64,000 nt of DNA, from assembly GCA_010015655.1 (NCBI GenBank), contig ML976657.1:2161252-2225251 (forward strand). Reading direction: 5' to 3'. The notes under the pieces are model-generated. The model was given only the letters and a program-made list of their open reading frames with translations, did not search any database and was not told where the DNA came from. Positions 11,330 through 25,158 of the stretch are shown here, one piece after another. Position 1 is the first letter of the stretch. Every line of letters starts with the position of its first letter. Made by a program: the position numbers and the translations under genes. Source of the stretch: Bimuria novae-zelandiae CBS 107.79. Lineage: Eukaryota > Ascomycota > Dothideomycetes > Pleosporales > Didymosphaeriaceae.

Positions 11330-14300
11330 TCTTTCTTAATATTAATTGTCTACATAAAGGATTGAATATCTAAACTTAAATGCGCTAGGCAGAGATTGTA
11401 GGTCTCTACACCTAGCCCTTAATTTAGACTATTACCTTATTGCTATTAACAAATCGTTCTAGGGCGCGGTTTAGTAATACTTTTGTAAAAGCGTCCGCAG
11501 GGTTGTCTTCGCTATTAATCTATTAGATTTCTATAATCTCGCGGCGTTCGTATAACTGGTGCAGTGCTATAATGTTAATTATAAGGCGCTTTTCCTTAGT
11601 TGTCCCAAGCTTTACAAGGCACTCGTATAGGGAGTACGAGTCTATATAAATAACTAAGGGAACTACGGGCAGACTAAGGCGCTTTGTAATTATCTATAAA
11701 GTAGTAGTAATAGTAATGCCTATGTCGAACCCGTTAACTATGCTATAGATCTTAGAGGCTAGTACGCTCCATATAACCCGCTTACACTTTATTAAGCTAT
11801 AGTATATTATGTTGCCATAGATTATAAAGGTATTATTAGCATCTGTAGACTTATTAATAAGCATGAGTATAAAGCCTAGCTGCGAGCTAAGGTCCTTGTT
11901 ATTGGCAAAGGAGCCGTCCACAAATACCATTAGCTTAGTGTTAATAAGGTTAACAGGTACGTAGCGTAGTCTACGGTTAAGATTCTCTATCTGCTATTTA
12001 AGGCGCTTATTAAGCGCCTTAATATCCTTATTAGAAGGTTGCTGCGCTTAAGCTGCTATAGATAAGTTAAAAGACGCTTCTAGTTAATATGTTAATACGA
12101 TGTACGCCTTGCGGGCGCGCTATTTAGTGTACTATTACGCGTAATTAGGAGTATTAATGTCTATAAGCTTAATCTTTCCTCCTTGTCCCTTTTGCTTAAG
12201 GTTTAGGGTTGCTTTATAGTTATCTATATTGCTAGCGTCTATTGTGAGTGTGCAGCTATTAAAGTCTAGTTACGCGTCTAGTGTTAGTATAGTTTTTAGC
12301 TTTAATCTAAACTATGCCTTCTTAAGCATTTTCTCTTCATGCGCTAAGAATGTGGCTATTCTAAGCATAAGAGTATTATTAGTCTATATACTAACTATAC
12401 TAAAGTTATCTGCGTTGCTGTTTATTACTAATAAGCATAGGTCGTATATTAACGTAGACATGTCTAGTTCCTTATAGTAATATCTATAGTACGTTATCCA
12501 CCAATGGACTCCTGCTTCCGCGATTCCATATAGCGGCTTAATCACATGGAGCAGCGTGCCCTCTGGATATCTAAGTACTAGCTTATTAGGGAGGTGTGCT
12601 AGTATTATTCTCTTAAGATTTATTTACGCCTATAGATATGCCTGCGTTATATCGCGAAGCTTAAGATTTATCCTATATTATACAAGCATAGGTGCTAGGG
12701 CTATAATTACACGCTAGCTATAGCGTTAAATAGTTAAAAATTACGTTAAAATAGCCTCCTTACTATAGTCCTAGTATCCTTAGATAATAAGACAGGATTT
12801 TTCGTAGGGCTTAGTTGTCTTTCCTTTAACTTCTCGCACTAGACGCGACTTAAATATATAGATTCTGCTATGCACTTCCTAATTGTATTATTTAAACTTA
12901 AACACTCTATAGCCTACTAGGTTACTAATCTCTTAATTATTAAATACCTTAAAGGGTGCGCTAAGTATTATAATAACTCTATCGTTGCGTAGCTTTATAG
13001 CAAGCTTAAGGTTGGCCTCTTTCTTCTTAGTAATGTAAACGTTTGCCTTCCTCTTGTTTCTTAATCCTAGTGAGTAGCCTCTTTTACGTAGTTACGCTAC
13101 TAGTAGCACTATTATATTTATAAGTAACGCGTGCTGCTACTGCGGCGCATTAAGGTTACTTTAGAGGTAGTCTAGTCTATAGTACGGCTTAATAACTGTT
13201 AACCGAAATGTTGTCGGGCCATTAACCATGTTAATAGTAACGTTATGGCCGTCTATCGCGGCGATTTTATACGGGCTATTCCAGCCATCCTTTTCTCTCT
13301 ATACTAAAACCTCGCTTTATAGCGGGAGCGCAAGCATGTCTGCGGTATTAGGCCTATTACAGGTGTTTAACGCATCTATAACCTAGCGTTTGGTAGTAAG
13401 CTTGCGTAGTTCTTTTATTACTTTTTAAATAGCCTCGCTGCGCTTAACTATTAACAGTAATAGCGGTAACTCTATAGTTATCCGTGGGTATGCGCTAAAG
13501 ATAAGTAAAGTTAAGACTAGACCGTTAAGGCCTGCTATGTTATTAATAGCTTTCACGGCTATCTAAAGAATTGCTTTATTAAATATAGTGCTAGTAAGCT
13601 TAGCGTAGAGTATATCCTATGCGCAGTACAGGGGCGCGTGATACCTTTCTATCTTGCCAACGGACTAATGTGCCTCTGTAGGTACTTGTTTGCATGTAAC
13701 TCCTATAATCTTTACTTCTACGCGAAATTCTGCACTTGCGAAGTTCGTGCCTACGTTATATATAAGAATGTCTAATAGTTCTTAGTAGGTATTAATCCAT
13801 AATATCCGCAGTGCCTACCATGTCTCCTTAGCTAAAATAGCGTTAAGAAACTTTGCGCCTTAAAACAAAGTTGCTAAATCTACTATATATAATATAGGCT
13901 TGCTTCTTAAGTATATTACATCTACAAGGATCTTATAGTTAAAGTAATAGTTATCCTTAAGGGTGAACTTAAAGCGGCGCGGCGCAGAGCTATTAAGTTA
14001 ATAATAATAGTAAAACTTTGTAATTTGCTTAAGAGTTCTTTCTTTAAAGTTATTATAACTAGCATCTTTTAAGAGCCTAGCTAGTCTTATAATAGCTAGG
14101 TGTCTAAAACGGCGATAGAGCTATCTTAACTCTATCTCTGTAAGAAATACAGTTGCACGCTCTCTCTTGTTAAGATAAAACTATAGATATCCCTATTTAC
14201 GGATTACGGGGATGCGTATATTACCCTGGACGAGCTTATCTGTAGTGTTGTTAAAGTAGACCTTTAGCCTGTCCATGTCCGCAAGGCATAGCAAGAACGG

Positions 14301-16950
14301 TGTGGGCGTATCTAGCACCTCAAAGTCGATTTTTCCAATCTCTGTCGGAATCTGTGCGGTGCCGATAGACACCGTAACACTGCCTTTTCCGAATTTAATA
14401 GACGTTTTTCCTGCCGTAGATGTGTCCATCGTGACCGTTAGGTCTTCCTGTATAAGTGCGAGGTACTGTTCCTTACCAACTATAGATACATTAGCGGCGC
14501 CTGTATTAGGGAGGATTCCTTAGTACACAGATCGCGTGTATTGGTCCTTAATAAGGAATTGCGACGCTGGTGATAATGGTACGTCTCTACTATATATATC
14601 TTTACTAAAGATATAGTGTATAAACGCTTAATCTACAAGTTATTGCTCCTTAAAAAATTAATGTTCCGCGTACGCAGTTGTGAATTACTAATTATTAATA
14701 TTATACTACTAATCGCTGTTATTATTATTATCCTTATAGTTCTTACTACCTTTATACTCTGCAAGGTGCACAGAGAAGTCTACAGGCAGTAGTATGCCTG
14801 TAAAGTAATATATAGAAAAGAACTATGTACGGGCAGCTTTACATTCCTTATTAGTATAGTTAGTTAACTAGTAGCCCTCTTTCTAGCAGACAAAGCACTT
14901 CTTCTTCCAGCGTGGCGTTATGAATTCACGTCTACTATCGTTGCTATTAAAGCGCTAACTGCCTCTATTACCTTAGCCTCCTTAGAATCTGCCTACGAAT
15001 CTGCCTTTACCTCTAAATCCTCTTCGAGTTCTTCTATTCCTATTATTGTAGCGGCGGTTAAGGTAGTACTAGTCTATAGCAATTATCTTACTTTCTATAA
15101 GTATTTATCTTATTTGCTAACGTGCAAGGTGCGTTTTAACTATAAACTATAGGTCTATAAAGAGTCCTTCGCAGATTATAGCTAGCTTAAAGAGTGCTAT
15201 TTTAAGTTCTAGAACTCCCTAGCACGCGTTAATAATAGTTATATATAAAGTATTCTTACCTTTAAAGTTCTTACTAAGCGCGCGTTGGCATAATTATAGC
15301 TTATTAAGTAATATCTATAGCACCTTATATAAGCTCTTATTAGGGTTCTCCATGCGCGTACGGGCAAAGGTTGTAGTTATCTAGTCTATATAGTAGTGTT
15401 AATAGTAGACGTCGTGATTAAAGTGGTTCTTAATTACTATATACGCATTAGAAAAGCTGTCACCTCTGTCTATAACTTGTATATAGAACATCTCTACTCG
15501 CCTAGTAAGAATACGGGGAAACATAGCGTGGAACTACTCTTCGTAGATGTCCACCTGCCAATAGATACTAAAGAAGATATTAATTTTATTATTAAGCAGA
15601 TTATACACATTTCTTATATATTTCTTATTATTATCCTAAAGCTTAGAGAACTGCGTGATTATGTTAGCGTTAAGTTAGTTGTTACGGGACCAGCGCGGCA
15701 ATAGTGTCTTATATAGGTTATATAGTAGCTCTAGTGGTCTGCCCGGTACACCGTTCACAGGTTGTTGTGGAAACAGCGTGATTTCGCGATATACAATCGC
15801 TGGCGGCCGTGCCTATATTTATAGTTACTATTGCTGTAATTGCGTATCTTATTCTTACTATTACTAAGACTAAGGTTCTCTAAGCGCACCACTTATAAAG
15901 TGTGGTTGTTAACTATTATTACTCTATCTTAGTAGTTAGATTTTATCTATTTAGTGTATTAGTTATAGCTCTTGTGTTTTAGATTAGTTTTGAGCGTTGT
16001 ATCCTACTCCGTGCTATTTACTTTACTATAATTACTCTTGCTGCTGCCTGTCTTGCTATAAGTACTCTAGCTACTATAACTATAGTGCATATGTACTAGC
16101 TAGTAGACTATCCTGCTATAGTTATTACTACTTAGCTATTAGAGGTGTCTATTTTGCGTTCTGCTAGCGCTTGTATGCCCTTAATCGTTAGTCGAATATT
16201 ATAGCTTTAAATTCCACAGGGTCCCATTCGGGAGTATTCTCTAGAGTAGATAGATTATAGAGGGAATTAGCAAGCCTTGCGTGGTTGTTGCCTGTGTAGA
16301 CTCCTCTATGCCATAGGACTATTTTTAGAGATTTTAGTGTATTATAGTTAACCTTGTAGAATAGCTCCTTTATTTATCTTTTAAAATTATAGTAGTAGTC
16401 TGCACATAGATCGTCGTCCTAGGCTATTAATACGTTATAATCGCGAATAATTTTAGTAACCTAGGTTATTGCGTGCATCTCGTCTACGTCTGTTAGTATA
16501 GGTATATCCTAGAGAGATGTGTTAATAGATTCTAGCGCTACTAGATATGGGCAGTCTCCTATAAGGTACTTTATAGTATATTTAGCCCAGCGCGAAGCAG
16601 CTTCCTAGCGTTTACTTAAGCTATACTTTAACTAATTATCGCGTAGTTAAGCTTAAGCTTAAGTATTAGTATTATCTGCTGCGCTGTCGCTGCTCCTGTT
16701 ATTTATTATTATACTAGCGGTGTTAACTCGTTGTTAATGTAGTTATCTCGTTAGTTAGTCATTTCTAACGTGTATTAGTGTACGTAACTAGGTTGTCTAA
16801 AGACATTTATACAGTAAATTGTAATGCGTTACTAACGCGCTCTGTGTCTATAGATTAGTCTAAACTAGTAGCTTTAGAGGTTGGTTAAGAGTGCTTCGTG
16901 TTATCTCTACCTCGCTCTATTCTTAGCACAGTCTATATCGACTCGAGATT
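11330..16950 (-). pseudogene. Copia gag-pol remnant, copy A
   Basis: Reading leftward from the 5' LTR: a gag part (about 16900-15000, with a mutated zinc-knuckle region near 14920); an aspartic-protease/GAG-pre-integrase region including an open stretch 14193-14429 (GKTSIKFGKGSVTVSIGTAQ...TPFLLCLADMDRL); an integrase region to about 13000; RT with PEGTLLHVIKPLYGIAEAGVHWW at about 12500-12570; and RNase H with VFVDGSFANNKDLSSQLGFI at about 11860-11930. Order protease-integrase-RT-RNase H defines Copia. Numerous stops; inactive. Confidence 0.85.
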
Positions 16951-17024
16951 TCTTATGTTAGGTTATTAACAGCCTGTCTCTTCTTCCTTACTGTCTATAA
17001 TGGCTTCTCGCGATTACTAATTAG

Positions 17025-17226
17025 TGTTAGGAGGACTTATTACACTAGTGCTGAAAGGAAATACTTAATAACGAGTTACATTAGGTTAATTGATGCTTGT
17101 TTTCTCGTTCTATCTACTAAGGATTGAAGTACATCGCGGGGTATGAAAGCTAGTCCCATATGGGGCTCGCTCCACACATATAGTGTTTTGCAACACGACA
17201 GAGGCCTTGAGGTTATTAATCCAACA
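17025..17226 (-). repeat. 5' LTR of Copia copy A
   Basis: 202 bp LTR followed by the TSD ACTAG at 17227-17231. Confidence 0.95.
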
Positions 17227-17949
17227 ACTAGCGTAAAATTAACTTTTCTAGAATAATAAGACTAATTTATATATAATAGGTATAAATTTTGCATAGGCTA
17301 TAAATAATTTAGAGTATATAACCTAGAAATAGTAACTACGCTAATAACGCATAGGCTACTATTATAAGTCTTAGTACTTTACTAGCTCTAACCTAAAGTC
17401 TCTTACACCTTATTTTTTTCCTATAACTTACTTTTTTCCTCCTACGTTAAGCTAATTACGATAAGTCGTAGCTACTTGTTATGTAAGAGCCTTAGCTACT
17501 ACGCTATATATAATTTTACCTAGGCTTTTTATACTAATAGAGGCTTTAAACTAAAGTAAAGCTTGGCCTAAAAGTGCGACTTAAATTTCTGTATAATAGG
17601 TAGTTTTAGGCGAAAGTCTAAAATACTATAAGTCTTTAAAAAGTAATTAATTGCCTCCTTTTATAGATCTTTAAAGAAAGCTTTAACTAATTCCCCTAGC
17701 TCTACCGCTATATTACTAACTTACTTACTTAACTTATTACTTATAGTTATCCTTTTATAAGACCTTCCTAATAATATCGCGCGCCTTTTACGCGCCTTTA
17801 GGGACGCTCTATTATTACTATTATTCTTAGTACTATTAAAGTCTTGTTACTTAACTAACGTAGTAATTAATTAATTAATATCCTTCGCCTTAGCGCTATT
17901 AGCTATAACGCTATTAAATAGTTACTAATAGAGATCTTTGTTTTAAAAA

Positions 17950-18422
17950 GATTTTATATAGAACTTTTAAGCCTTTAGATGCGCGTTAAAGTACGCGTTT
18001 AGAGACTTCTTATTACTAATAATAACACTAAACTCGTTTATAGCAAAGCTAGAGAGGTTGTTTAACTTTTGCCAGATCTGCTAATCTGCTTTGCAGCTAT
18101 TGTGCCGATTCTTGGCCTGTTGAGCAGAGACTATAACACCTGGTGGAGAGACTGCAGACACCCTCGCGATGGCTGTATGCCACGCGGAGGCCTTGTAACC
18201 GGTATCAGCACGCTGGCCATGGTCCTCCACCTGCTCAACTAGCGACGTCAAGAGCGCCTCTACCATTTTCGGTGTCCAGAAACTGCGATTTTGGCTGCCC
18301 CCAGGCGTTGGCGACGATGTAAAGGATGTTGAAGTCTGTGCAGGTGTCTGCGACAAGGCCGGCGTCTAACTCCACGAGAGCTCTCGCGACCCATCTTGAG
18401 CAGGTGTAGTAGTGCTCGCCAT
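17950..18422 (-). pseudogene. Harbinger-associated Myb/SANT-like protein, broken
   Basis: From the ATG at 18422 the minus frame reads MASTTTPAQDGSRELSWS, meets a TAG at 18366-18368, then continues open for 91 codons to 18081. It carries a tryptophan-centred helix (RSFWTPKMVEALLTSLVEQV) and the KNRHNSCKAD segment expected of the Myb/SANT-like DNA-binding proteins that accompany fungal Harbinger transposases. After 18081 the frame goes on with one stop into LNNLSSFAINEFSVII, then decays. Base use is balanced down to about 18080 and becomes AT-rich beyond it. The partner transposase is on the opposite strand. Confidence 0.65.
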
Positions 18423-18771
18423 GGCGGCGATAAAACAAGGTATGTTAATAAGACGAGATGAGATTGCGCAGTCACCAAACACAAGCTTAAATTTAGTACG
18501 TTAGAAGCGGGGGTGTGGAAGATTTAGTGTAGCTAGCCGCATAAAAAATTCCACGCCAGCGCCTTACCATAACCGTCCGAGATCACGAAATGAGATTGCG
18601 GCCACCGAACAGGCCCTTAAATACTATCCCCACACTGCCAACATCGCCCTCCCATGGGCCACCTCTGAGCAGCCAATCAGCTGTAAGTGGCAAACAACAA
18701 CAAATCTGTATCATGATGTTAGCAAATATTTTGTATATACAAATTCGTACCTAAAAAATCGTTCAAAGCAC

Positions 18772-19825
18772 ATGCCAAAACGTGCCGCGCCACTCAGCAA
18801 TGATCCTGACTTTGTGAGATATACAAAGTATAGCAAAAAGTCAGGTAAAATGCCTGAGATGCCGTCGCATCCGCCACCTGATTAGAGACCTATAGATATT
18901 AACAACCCACACAAACATGGTATGCCCAGGATACCTGAGGGCGTTAATAAAGCCTCTCTAATATAATTATTCGACTTATTTTTCGACGCAGAGGTGCTGG
19001 AGATGATCGCTCATCACACGAATCAGCATGTGGAGAAGCTTCGGAATGACGCGCCCGAGCAGCCCTACGCATGCGGCTGGAAGCCCACATCGCGAGCAGA
19101 GATGTATACGTACTTCGCAATTATCGTATATATAGCTATTCATCGCGAGCCTTCGTTAGACAAGTACTAGAGCAAGCTCCACAAGAACGCGCCTACGTAT
19201 AAAGTTAATAACTTTATAGCTAAGAACTACTAGCAGTAGCTAGACTAATACCTATATTATATTAAGGTAGAGTAGAGCTTTAAGTTGCCTTTTAGCTAAG
19301 TATAAGAGCTTTTAGAGACTATTAGAGAGCGTACTCTAAAGTACTAGCTACCTAATAAGTACTTTTATATTAATAAGATAATTACGTATTTTACTAAGCG
19401 CGCTAGTAAAATTATAATTATTAAAATAAAACTTACGCCTAAAGGCTATAAGGTCTAGTATTTAGCTAATAATAATATTATACTAAACTAGTTATTTTTT
19501 GTATACGGTGCTAATAAAGGGCTTATTAACTTACTTACTTTAGATACTTAAATAAAGACTTTTATACCTACTAAAAATATCTTTATCTCTGTTATACTTA
19601 CCCTTAATAGCGCTAGCTAGCAATTATTCTAGCTAGGCCTTTATACTATATAGGATAATAATCTCTTTAACACTATTATTATACTTAAATACTTAAGAAG
19701 TAAAGGCGTGGACTATATAAAAATAGTTAAAATAATATATATAAGTATAAAAAAGCGCTTAAAGGATAAAGTAGCTAAAAAAGTAAAAGTAAAAATACCT
19801 AAGGTACGCGCGCGCGGCAAATAGA
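18772..19825 (+). pseudogene. piggyBac-like transposase, 5' part
   Basis: The frame starts at the ATG at 18772 (MPKRAAPLSNDPDFVRYTKY) and runs with a TAG at 18883-18885, a TAA in the ASLI/LFDLFF stretch, then a clean segment (VLEMIAHHTNQHVEKLRNDA...). Next come YFAIIVYIAIHREPSLDKY and a TAG at 19168-19170 where the family has the Trp of its YW motif. From about 19160 RIP stops become frequent. VLANNN/LFFVYGANKGL-like DDE sequence can be followed to the Copia insertion at 19830. Confidence 0.7.
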
Positions 19826-19830
19826 AACTT

Positions 19831-20035
19831 TATTGGATTAATAACCTTAAGGCCTCTATCGTGTTGCAAAACACTATGTGTGTGGAGCGAGCCCCATATA
19901 GGACTAGCTTCCATACCCCGCGATGTACTTCAATCCTTAATAGATAGAACGAGAGAGAAGCAAGCATTAATCAACCTAATATAACTTATTATTAAGTATT
20001 TCCTTTCAGCACTAGTGTAATAAGTCCTCCCAACA
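19831..20035 (+). repeat. 5' LTR of Copia copy B
   Basis: 205 bp LTR. The expected 5' TGTTGG is TATTGG here, a G-to-A change. Confidence 0.93.
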
Positions 20036-23000
20036 CTAATTAGTAATCGCGAGAAGCCATCACAGATAGTAAGGAAGAAGAGATAGGCTATTAACAACCT
20101 AACGTAAGAAATTTTAGGTTAATATAGACTGTGCTAAGAATAGAGCGAGGTAGAGATAACACGAAGCACTCTTAACTAATCTCTAAAGCTACTAGTTTAG
20201 GCTAATCCGCGGACACAGAGCGCGTTAGCAACGTATTATAATTTACTATATAAATGTCTCTAGACGACCTAGTTACGTACACTAACACACGTTAGAAACA
20301 ACTAACTAATAAGATAACTATATTAACAACAAGTTAACACCGCTAGTATAATAGTAGATAACTAAAGTAGCAATAGTGTAGTAGATAATACTAATGCTTA
20401 AGCTTAAGCTCTATTACGCGATAATTAGTTAGAGTATAACTTAAGTAAACGCTAGGAAGCTACTTCGCGCTAGGCTAAATATACTATAAAGTACCTTATA
20501 GGAGACTGCCTATATCTAGTGGCGCTAGAATCTGTTAACACATCTCTCTAGGACGTACCTATACTAATAGACGCAAACGAGATGCACGTAATAACCTAGG
20601 TTACTAAAATTATTTATAATTATAACGTATTAATAGCCTAGGACGACGATTTATATACAGACTACTATTACGATTTTAAAGGATAGACAAAGGAGCTATT
20701 CTATAAGGTTAACCGTAATACACTAAAATCTCTAAAGATGGTCCTACGGCATAGAGAAGTCTACACAGGCAATAACTACGTAAGACTTACTAATTCCCTC
20801 TATAATCTATCTACTTTAGAGAATACTCCCGAATAGGACCCTGTGGAATTTAAAGCTATAATATTCGACCAACGATTAAGGGCATATAAGCGCCAGCAGA
20901 ACGCAAAATAGACACCTCTAATAGCTAAGTAGCAATAACTATAGCAGAATAGTCTACTAGCTAGTACACATGCACCGTAATCACAGCAGCTGGAGCACTT
21001 ATAGCAAGACAGGTAATAGCGAAAGTAATTATAGTAAGGTAAATAGCACGGAGTAGGACACAACGCTTAAAACTAATCTAAAACACAGGAGCTATAACTA
21101 ATACACTAAATAGATAAAATCTAACTACTAAGATAGAGTAATAATAGTTAATAACTACACTTTATAAGTGGTGCGCTTAGAGAACCTTAGTCTTAGTAAT
21201 AGTAAGAACAAGATGCGTAATTATAGTAATGGCAACTGTAAACACAGGCACGGCCGCCAGCAATTGCATATTATGAAATTACGCCGTTTTCACAATAACC
21301 TGGGAACGGTGTACTAGGCAGACTACTAGAGCTACTCTATAATCTATATAAGACACTGTCGCCGCGCTGGTCCCGTAATAACTAACTTAGCGCTAACACA
21401 ATCACGCAGTTCTCTAAGCTTTAGAATAATAATAAGAAATACACAGGAGATGTGTATAATCTGCTTAATAATAAAATTAAGATCTTCTTTAGCATCTGTT
21501 GGCAGGTAGACATTCACGAAGAGTAGTTCCACGCTATATTTCCCCGTATTCTTACTAGGCGAGTAGAGATGTTCTATATACAAGTTATAGACAGAGGTGA
21601 CAGCTTTTCTAATGCGTATATAGTGATCAAGAACCACTTTAATCACGACGTCTACTATTAACACTACTACATAGACTAAATAACTACAACCTTTGCCCGT
21701 ACGCGCATAGAGAACCCTAATAAGAGCTTATATAAAGTACTATAGATATTACTTAATAAGCTATAATTGTGCTAACGCGCGCTTAGTAAGAACTTTAAAA
21801 ATAAGAATATTTTACGTACGACTATTATTAACGCGTGTTAAGGAGTTCTAGAACTTAAAATAGCACTCTTTAAGCTAGCCATAATCTATAAAGGACTCTT
21901 TATAGACCTATAGTCTATAGTTAAGACGCACCTTGCACGTTAGCAAATAAGGTAAATACTTATAGGGAGTAAGATAATCGCTATAGACTAGTACTACCTT
22001 AATCGCCGCTATAATAATAAGAATAGAAGAACTCGAAGAGGATTTAGAGGCGAAGGCAGATTCGTAGGCGGATTCTAAGGAAGTTAAGGTAATAGAGGCA
22101 ATTAGCGCTTTAATAGCAATAATAGTAGACGTGAATTTATAACGCTACGCTGGAAGAAGAAGTGCTTTATCTGCCAGAAAGAGAGATGCTAGTTAACTAA
22201 TTATACTAATAAGAAACGTAAAGCTACCCGTATATAGTTCTTTTCCGTATGTTACTTTACAGGCACACTACTGCCTGTAGACTTCTCTATACACCTTGCA
22301 GAGTATAAAGGTAGTAAGAACTACGAGGACGACGACAATAATATTAATTAGCAGTATAATATTAACGATTAGTAATTTACAACTACGTACGCGGAATATT
22401 AATTTTTTAAGGAGTAATAACTTATAGATTAAGCGTTTATACACTATATCTCTAGTAAAGATATATATAATAGAGACGTACTGTTATCACCAGCGTCGCA
22501 ATTCCTTATTAAGGACTAATACACGCGATCTGTGTACTAAGGAATCCTCCCTAATACAGGCGCCGCCAATGTATCTACAGTTGGTAAGGAACAGTACCTC
22601 GCACTCATACAGGAAGACCCAACGGTCACGATAGACACATCTACAGCAGGAAAAACGTCTATCAAATTCGGAAAAGGCAGTGTTACGGTGTCTATCGGCA
22701 CCGCACAGATTCCGACAGAGATTAAAAAAATCGACTTTAAGGTACTAGATGCGCCCACACCATTCTTGCTATGCCTTGCGGACATGGACAGGCTAAAGGT
22801 CTACTTTAACAACACTATAGATAAGCTCGTCCAGGGCAATATACGCATCCCCGTAATCCGCAAATAGGGATATTCGTAGTTTTATCTTAATAAGAGAGAG
22901 CGTGCAACTGCATTTCTTATAGAGATAGAGTTAAGATAGCTCTATCGCCGTTTTGGACACCTAGTTATTATGAGACTAGCTAGGCTTTTAAAAGATACTA

Positions 23001-25153
23001 GTTACAATAACTTTAAAGAAAGAACTCTTAAGTAAATTACGAAGTTTTACTATTATTATTAGCTTAATAGCTCTACGCCGCGCCGCTTTAAGTTCACCCT
23101 TAAGGATAACTATTACTTTAACTACGAGATCCTTATAAATATAATGTACTTAAGAAGCAAGCCTATATTATATATAGTAGATTTAGTAACTTCGTTTTAA
23201 GGCGTAAAGTTTCTTAACGCTATTTTAGCTAAGGAGATATAGCAGGCACTACGGATATTATAGATTAATACCTACTAAGGACTACTAGACATTCTTACAC
23301 ATAACGCAGGCACGAACTTCGTAAGTGCAGAATTTCGCGTAGAAGTAAAGATTATGGGAGTCACATGCAAATAAGTACCTACAGAGGCACATTAGTCCAT
23401 TAGCAAGATAGAGAGGTATCACGCGCCCTTACACCGCGCATAGGATATACTCTACGCTAAGCTTACTAGTACTATATCTAATAAAGCAATTCTTTAGATA
23501 GCCGTAAAAGCTATTAATAATATAGCAGGCCCTAATAGTCTAGTTCTAACTTTACTTGTCTTTGGCGCATACCTACGTATAACTATAAAGTTACCGCTGT
23601 CACCGTTAATGGTTAAGCGTAGCGAGGCTATTTAAAAAGTAATAAAAGAACTACGTAAGCTTACCACTAAACGCTAGGTTACGGATGCGTTAAACACCTG
23701 TAATAGACCTAATACTACAGACATGCTTACGCTCCCGCTACAAAGCAAGGTTTTAGTATAGAGAGAAAAGGATAGATGGAATAGCCCGTATAAAATCGCT
23801 GCTATAGACGGCCATAACGTTACTGTTAATATAGTTAATGGCCCGACAACATTTCGGTTAATAGTTATTAAGCTATACTATAGACTAGACTACCTCTAGA
23901 GTAACCCTAATGCGCTGTAGCAGCAGCACGCGTTACCTATAGATATAATAGTGCTACTAGTAACGTAACTACGCAAAAGAGGCTGCCCACTAGGATTAAG
24001 AAACAAGAGGAAGGCAAACGTTTATATTACTAAGAAGGAAGAGGCCGACCTTAAGCTCGCTATAAAGCTACGTAATAATAGAGTTATTACAACACTTAAC
24101 GCACCCTTTAAGGCATCTAATAATTAAGAGATTAGTAACCTAGTAGGCCGTAGAGTGTTTAAATTTAAATAATATAATTAGGAAGTGTATAGTAGAATTT
24201 ATATATTTAAGTCGCGTCTAGTGCGAGAAGTTAAAGGAAAGACAACTAAGCCCTACGAAAAATCCTATCTTATTATTTAAAGATACTAGGATTATAGTAA
24301 GGAGACTATCTTAACGTAATTTTTAACTATTTAACGCTATAGCTAGCGTGTAATTATAGCCCTAGCACCTATGCTTATATAACATAGGATAAATCTTAAG
24401 CTCCGCGACATAACGCAGGCATATCCACAGGCGTAAACAAATCTTAAGAGAATAATACTAGCACACCTCTCTAATAAGCTAGCACCTAGACATCCAGAGG
24501 GCACGCTGCTCCATGTGATTAAGCCGCTATATAGAATCGCGGAAGCAGGAGTCTATTAGTAGACAACGTACCACAGATATTACTATAAGGAACTAGACAT
24601 ATCTACGTTAACATATAACCTATGCTTGTTAGTAATAAATAATAACGCAGATAACTTTAGCATGGTTAGTATATAGACTAATAATACCCTTATGCTTAGA
24701 ATAGCCACATTCTTAGCGTATAAAGAGAAAATGCTTAAGAAGGCATAGTTTAGATTAAAGCTAAAGACTATGCTAACACTAAACGCGTAACTGGACTTTA
24801 ATAGCTACATACTTATAATAGATGCCAGCAACATGGATAACTATAAAGCAACCCTAAACCTTAAGCAGAAGGGACAAGGAGGAAAGATTAAGCTTGTAGA
24901 TATTAATACTTCTAATCGCGCGTAATAGTACACTAAATAGCGCGCCCGCGGGGCGTATATTGTATTAACATGTTAACTAGAAGCGTCTTTTAACTTATTT
25001 ATAGTAGCTTAAGCGCAGCAACCTTCTAATAAGGATATTAAGGCGCTTAATAAGCGCCTTAAATAGCAAATAAAGAATCTTAACTATAGACTACGCTACA
25101 TACCTGTTAACCTTATTAACGCTAAGCTAATAGTATTCGTAGACGGCTCCTTT
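20036..25153 (+). pseudogene. Copia gag-pol remnant, copy B, 5' part
   Basis: The plus strand mirrors copy A: gag (about 20240-21400), a knuckle-like region near 22140-22200, protease-associated sequence at about 22590-22865 (same segment as 14193-14429), integrase, and RT with the PEGTLLHVIKPLY motif near 24498-24540. The RNase H motif VDGSFTN is cut at 25158 by the inner Copia and resumes at 30418 (NNKDLSS, GFILMLVNKSI). Stops throughout; inactive. Confidence 0.82.
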
Positions 25154-25158
25154 ACTAA

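Larger units (their letters stand above)
11116..17226 (-). mobile_element. Copia-type LTR retrotransposon, copy A (complete, RIP-degraded)
   Basis: This is 6111 bp with 202-bp LTRs at 11116-11317 (3' LTR) and 17025-17226 (5' LTR), ends TGTYRGGAGG and AATCCAACA, and a perfect TSD ACTAG (11111-11115 and 17227-17231). It is coded on minus. A second copy of the same family in opposite orientation sits at 19831-31211. A purine-rich tract (GGAAG/AAGAAAAG on the coding strand) lies next to the 3' LTR. It is inserted in the Harbinger-like element. Confidence 0.95.
8544..18616 (+). mobile_element. PIF/Harbinger-like transposon carrying nested insertions
   Basis: The termini are GGGCCTGTTTGGTGGCCG at 8544 and its inverted partner CGGCCACCGAACAGGCCC ending at 18616, flanked by TTA (8541-8543 and 18617-18619), the 3-bp TSD typical of PIF/Harbinger. 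Removing the three insertions (9321-9747, 9792-10249, 11116-17226 and their TSD copies) leaves about 3.06 kb. It holds two divergent-function genes, as is usual for the family: a DDE_4-type transposase on plus and a Myb/SANT-like protein on minus. The outer ends are almost free of RIP; the interior is heavily mutated. Confidence 0.85.

Noticed and set aside
12229..16000. Several plus-strand frames of 60-100 codons (e.g. 12229-12477, 15396-15704)
   Set aside because: Antisense shadows of the minus-strand Copia copy A; the same holds for minus frames at 20800-22785 in copy B.
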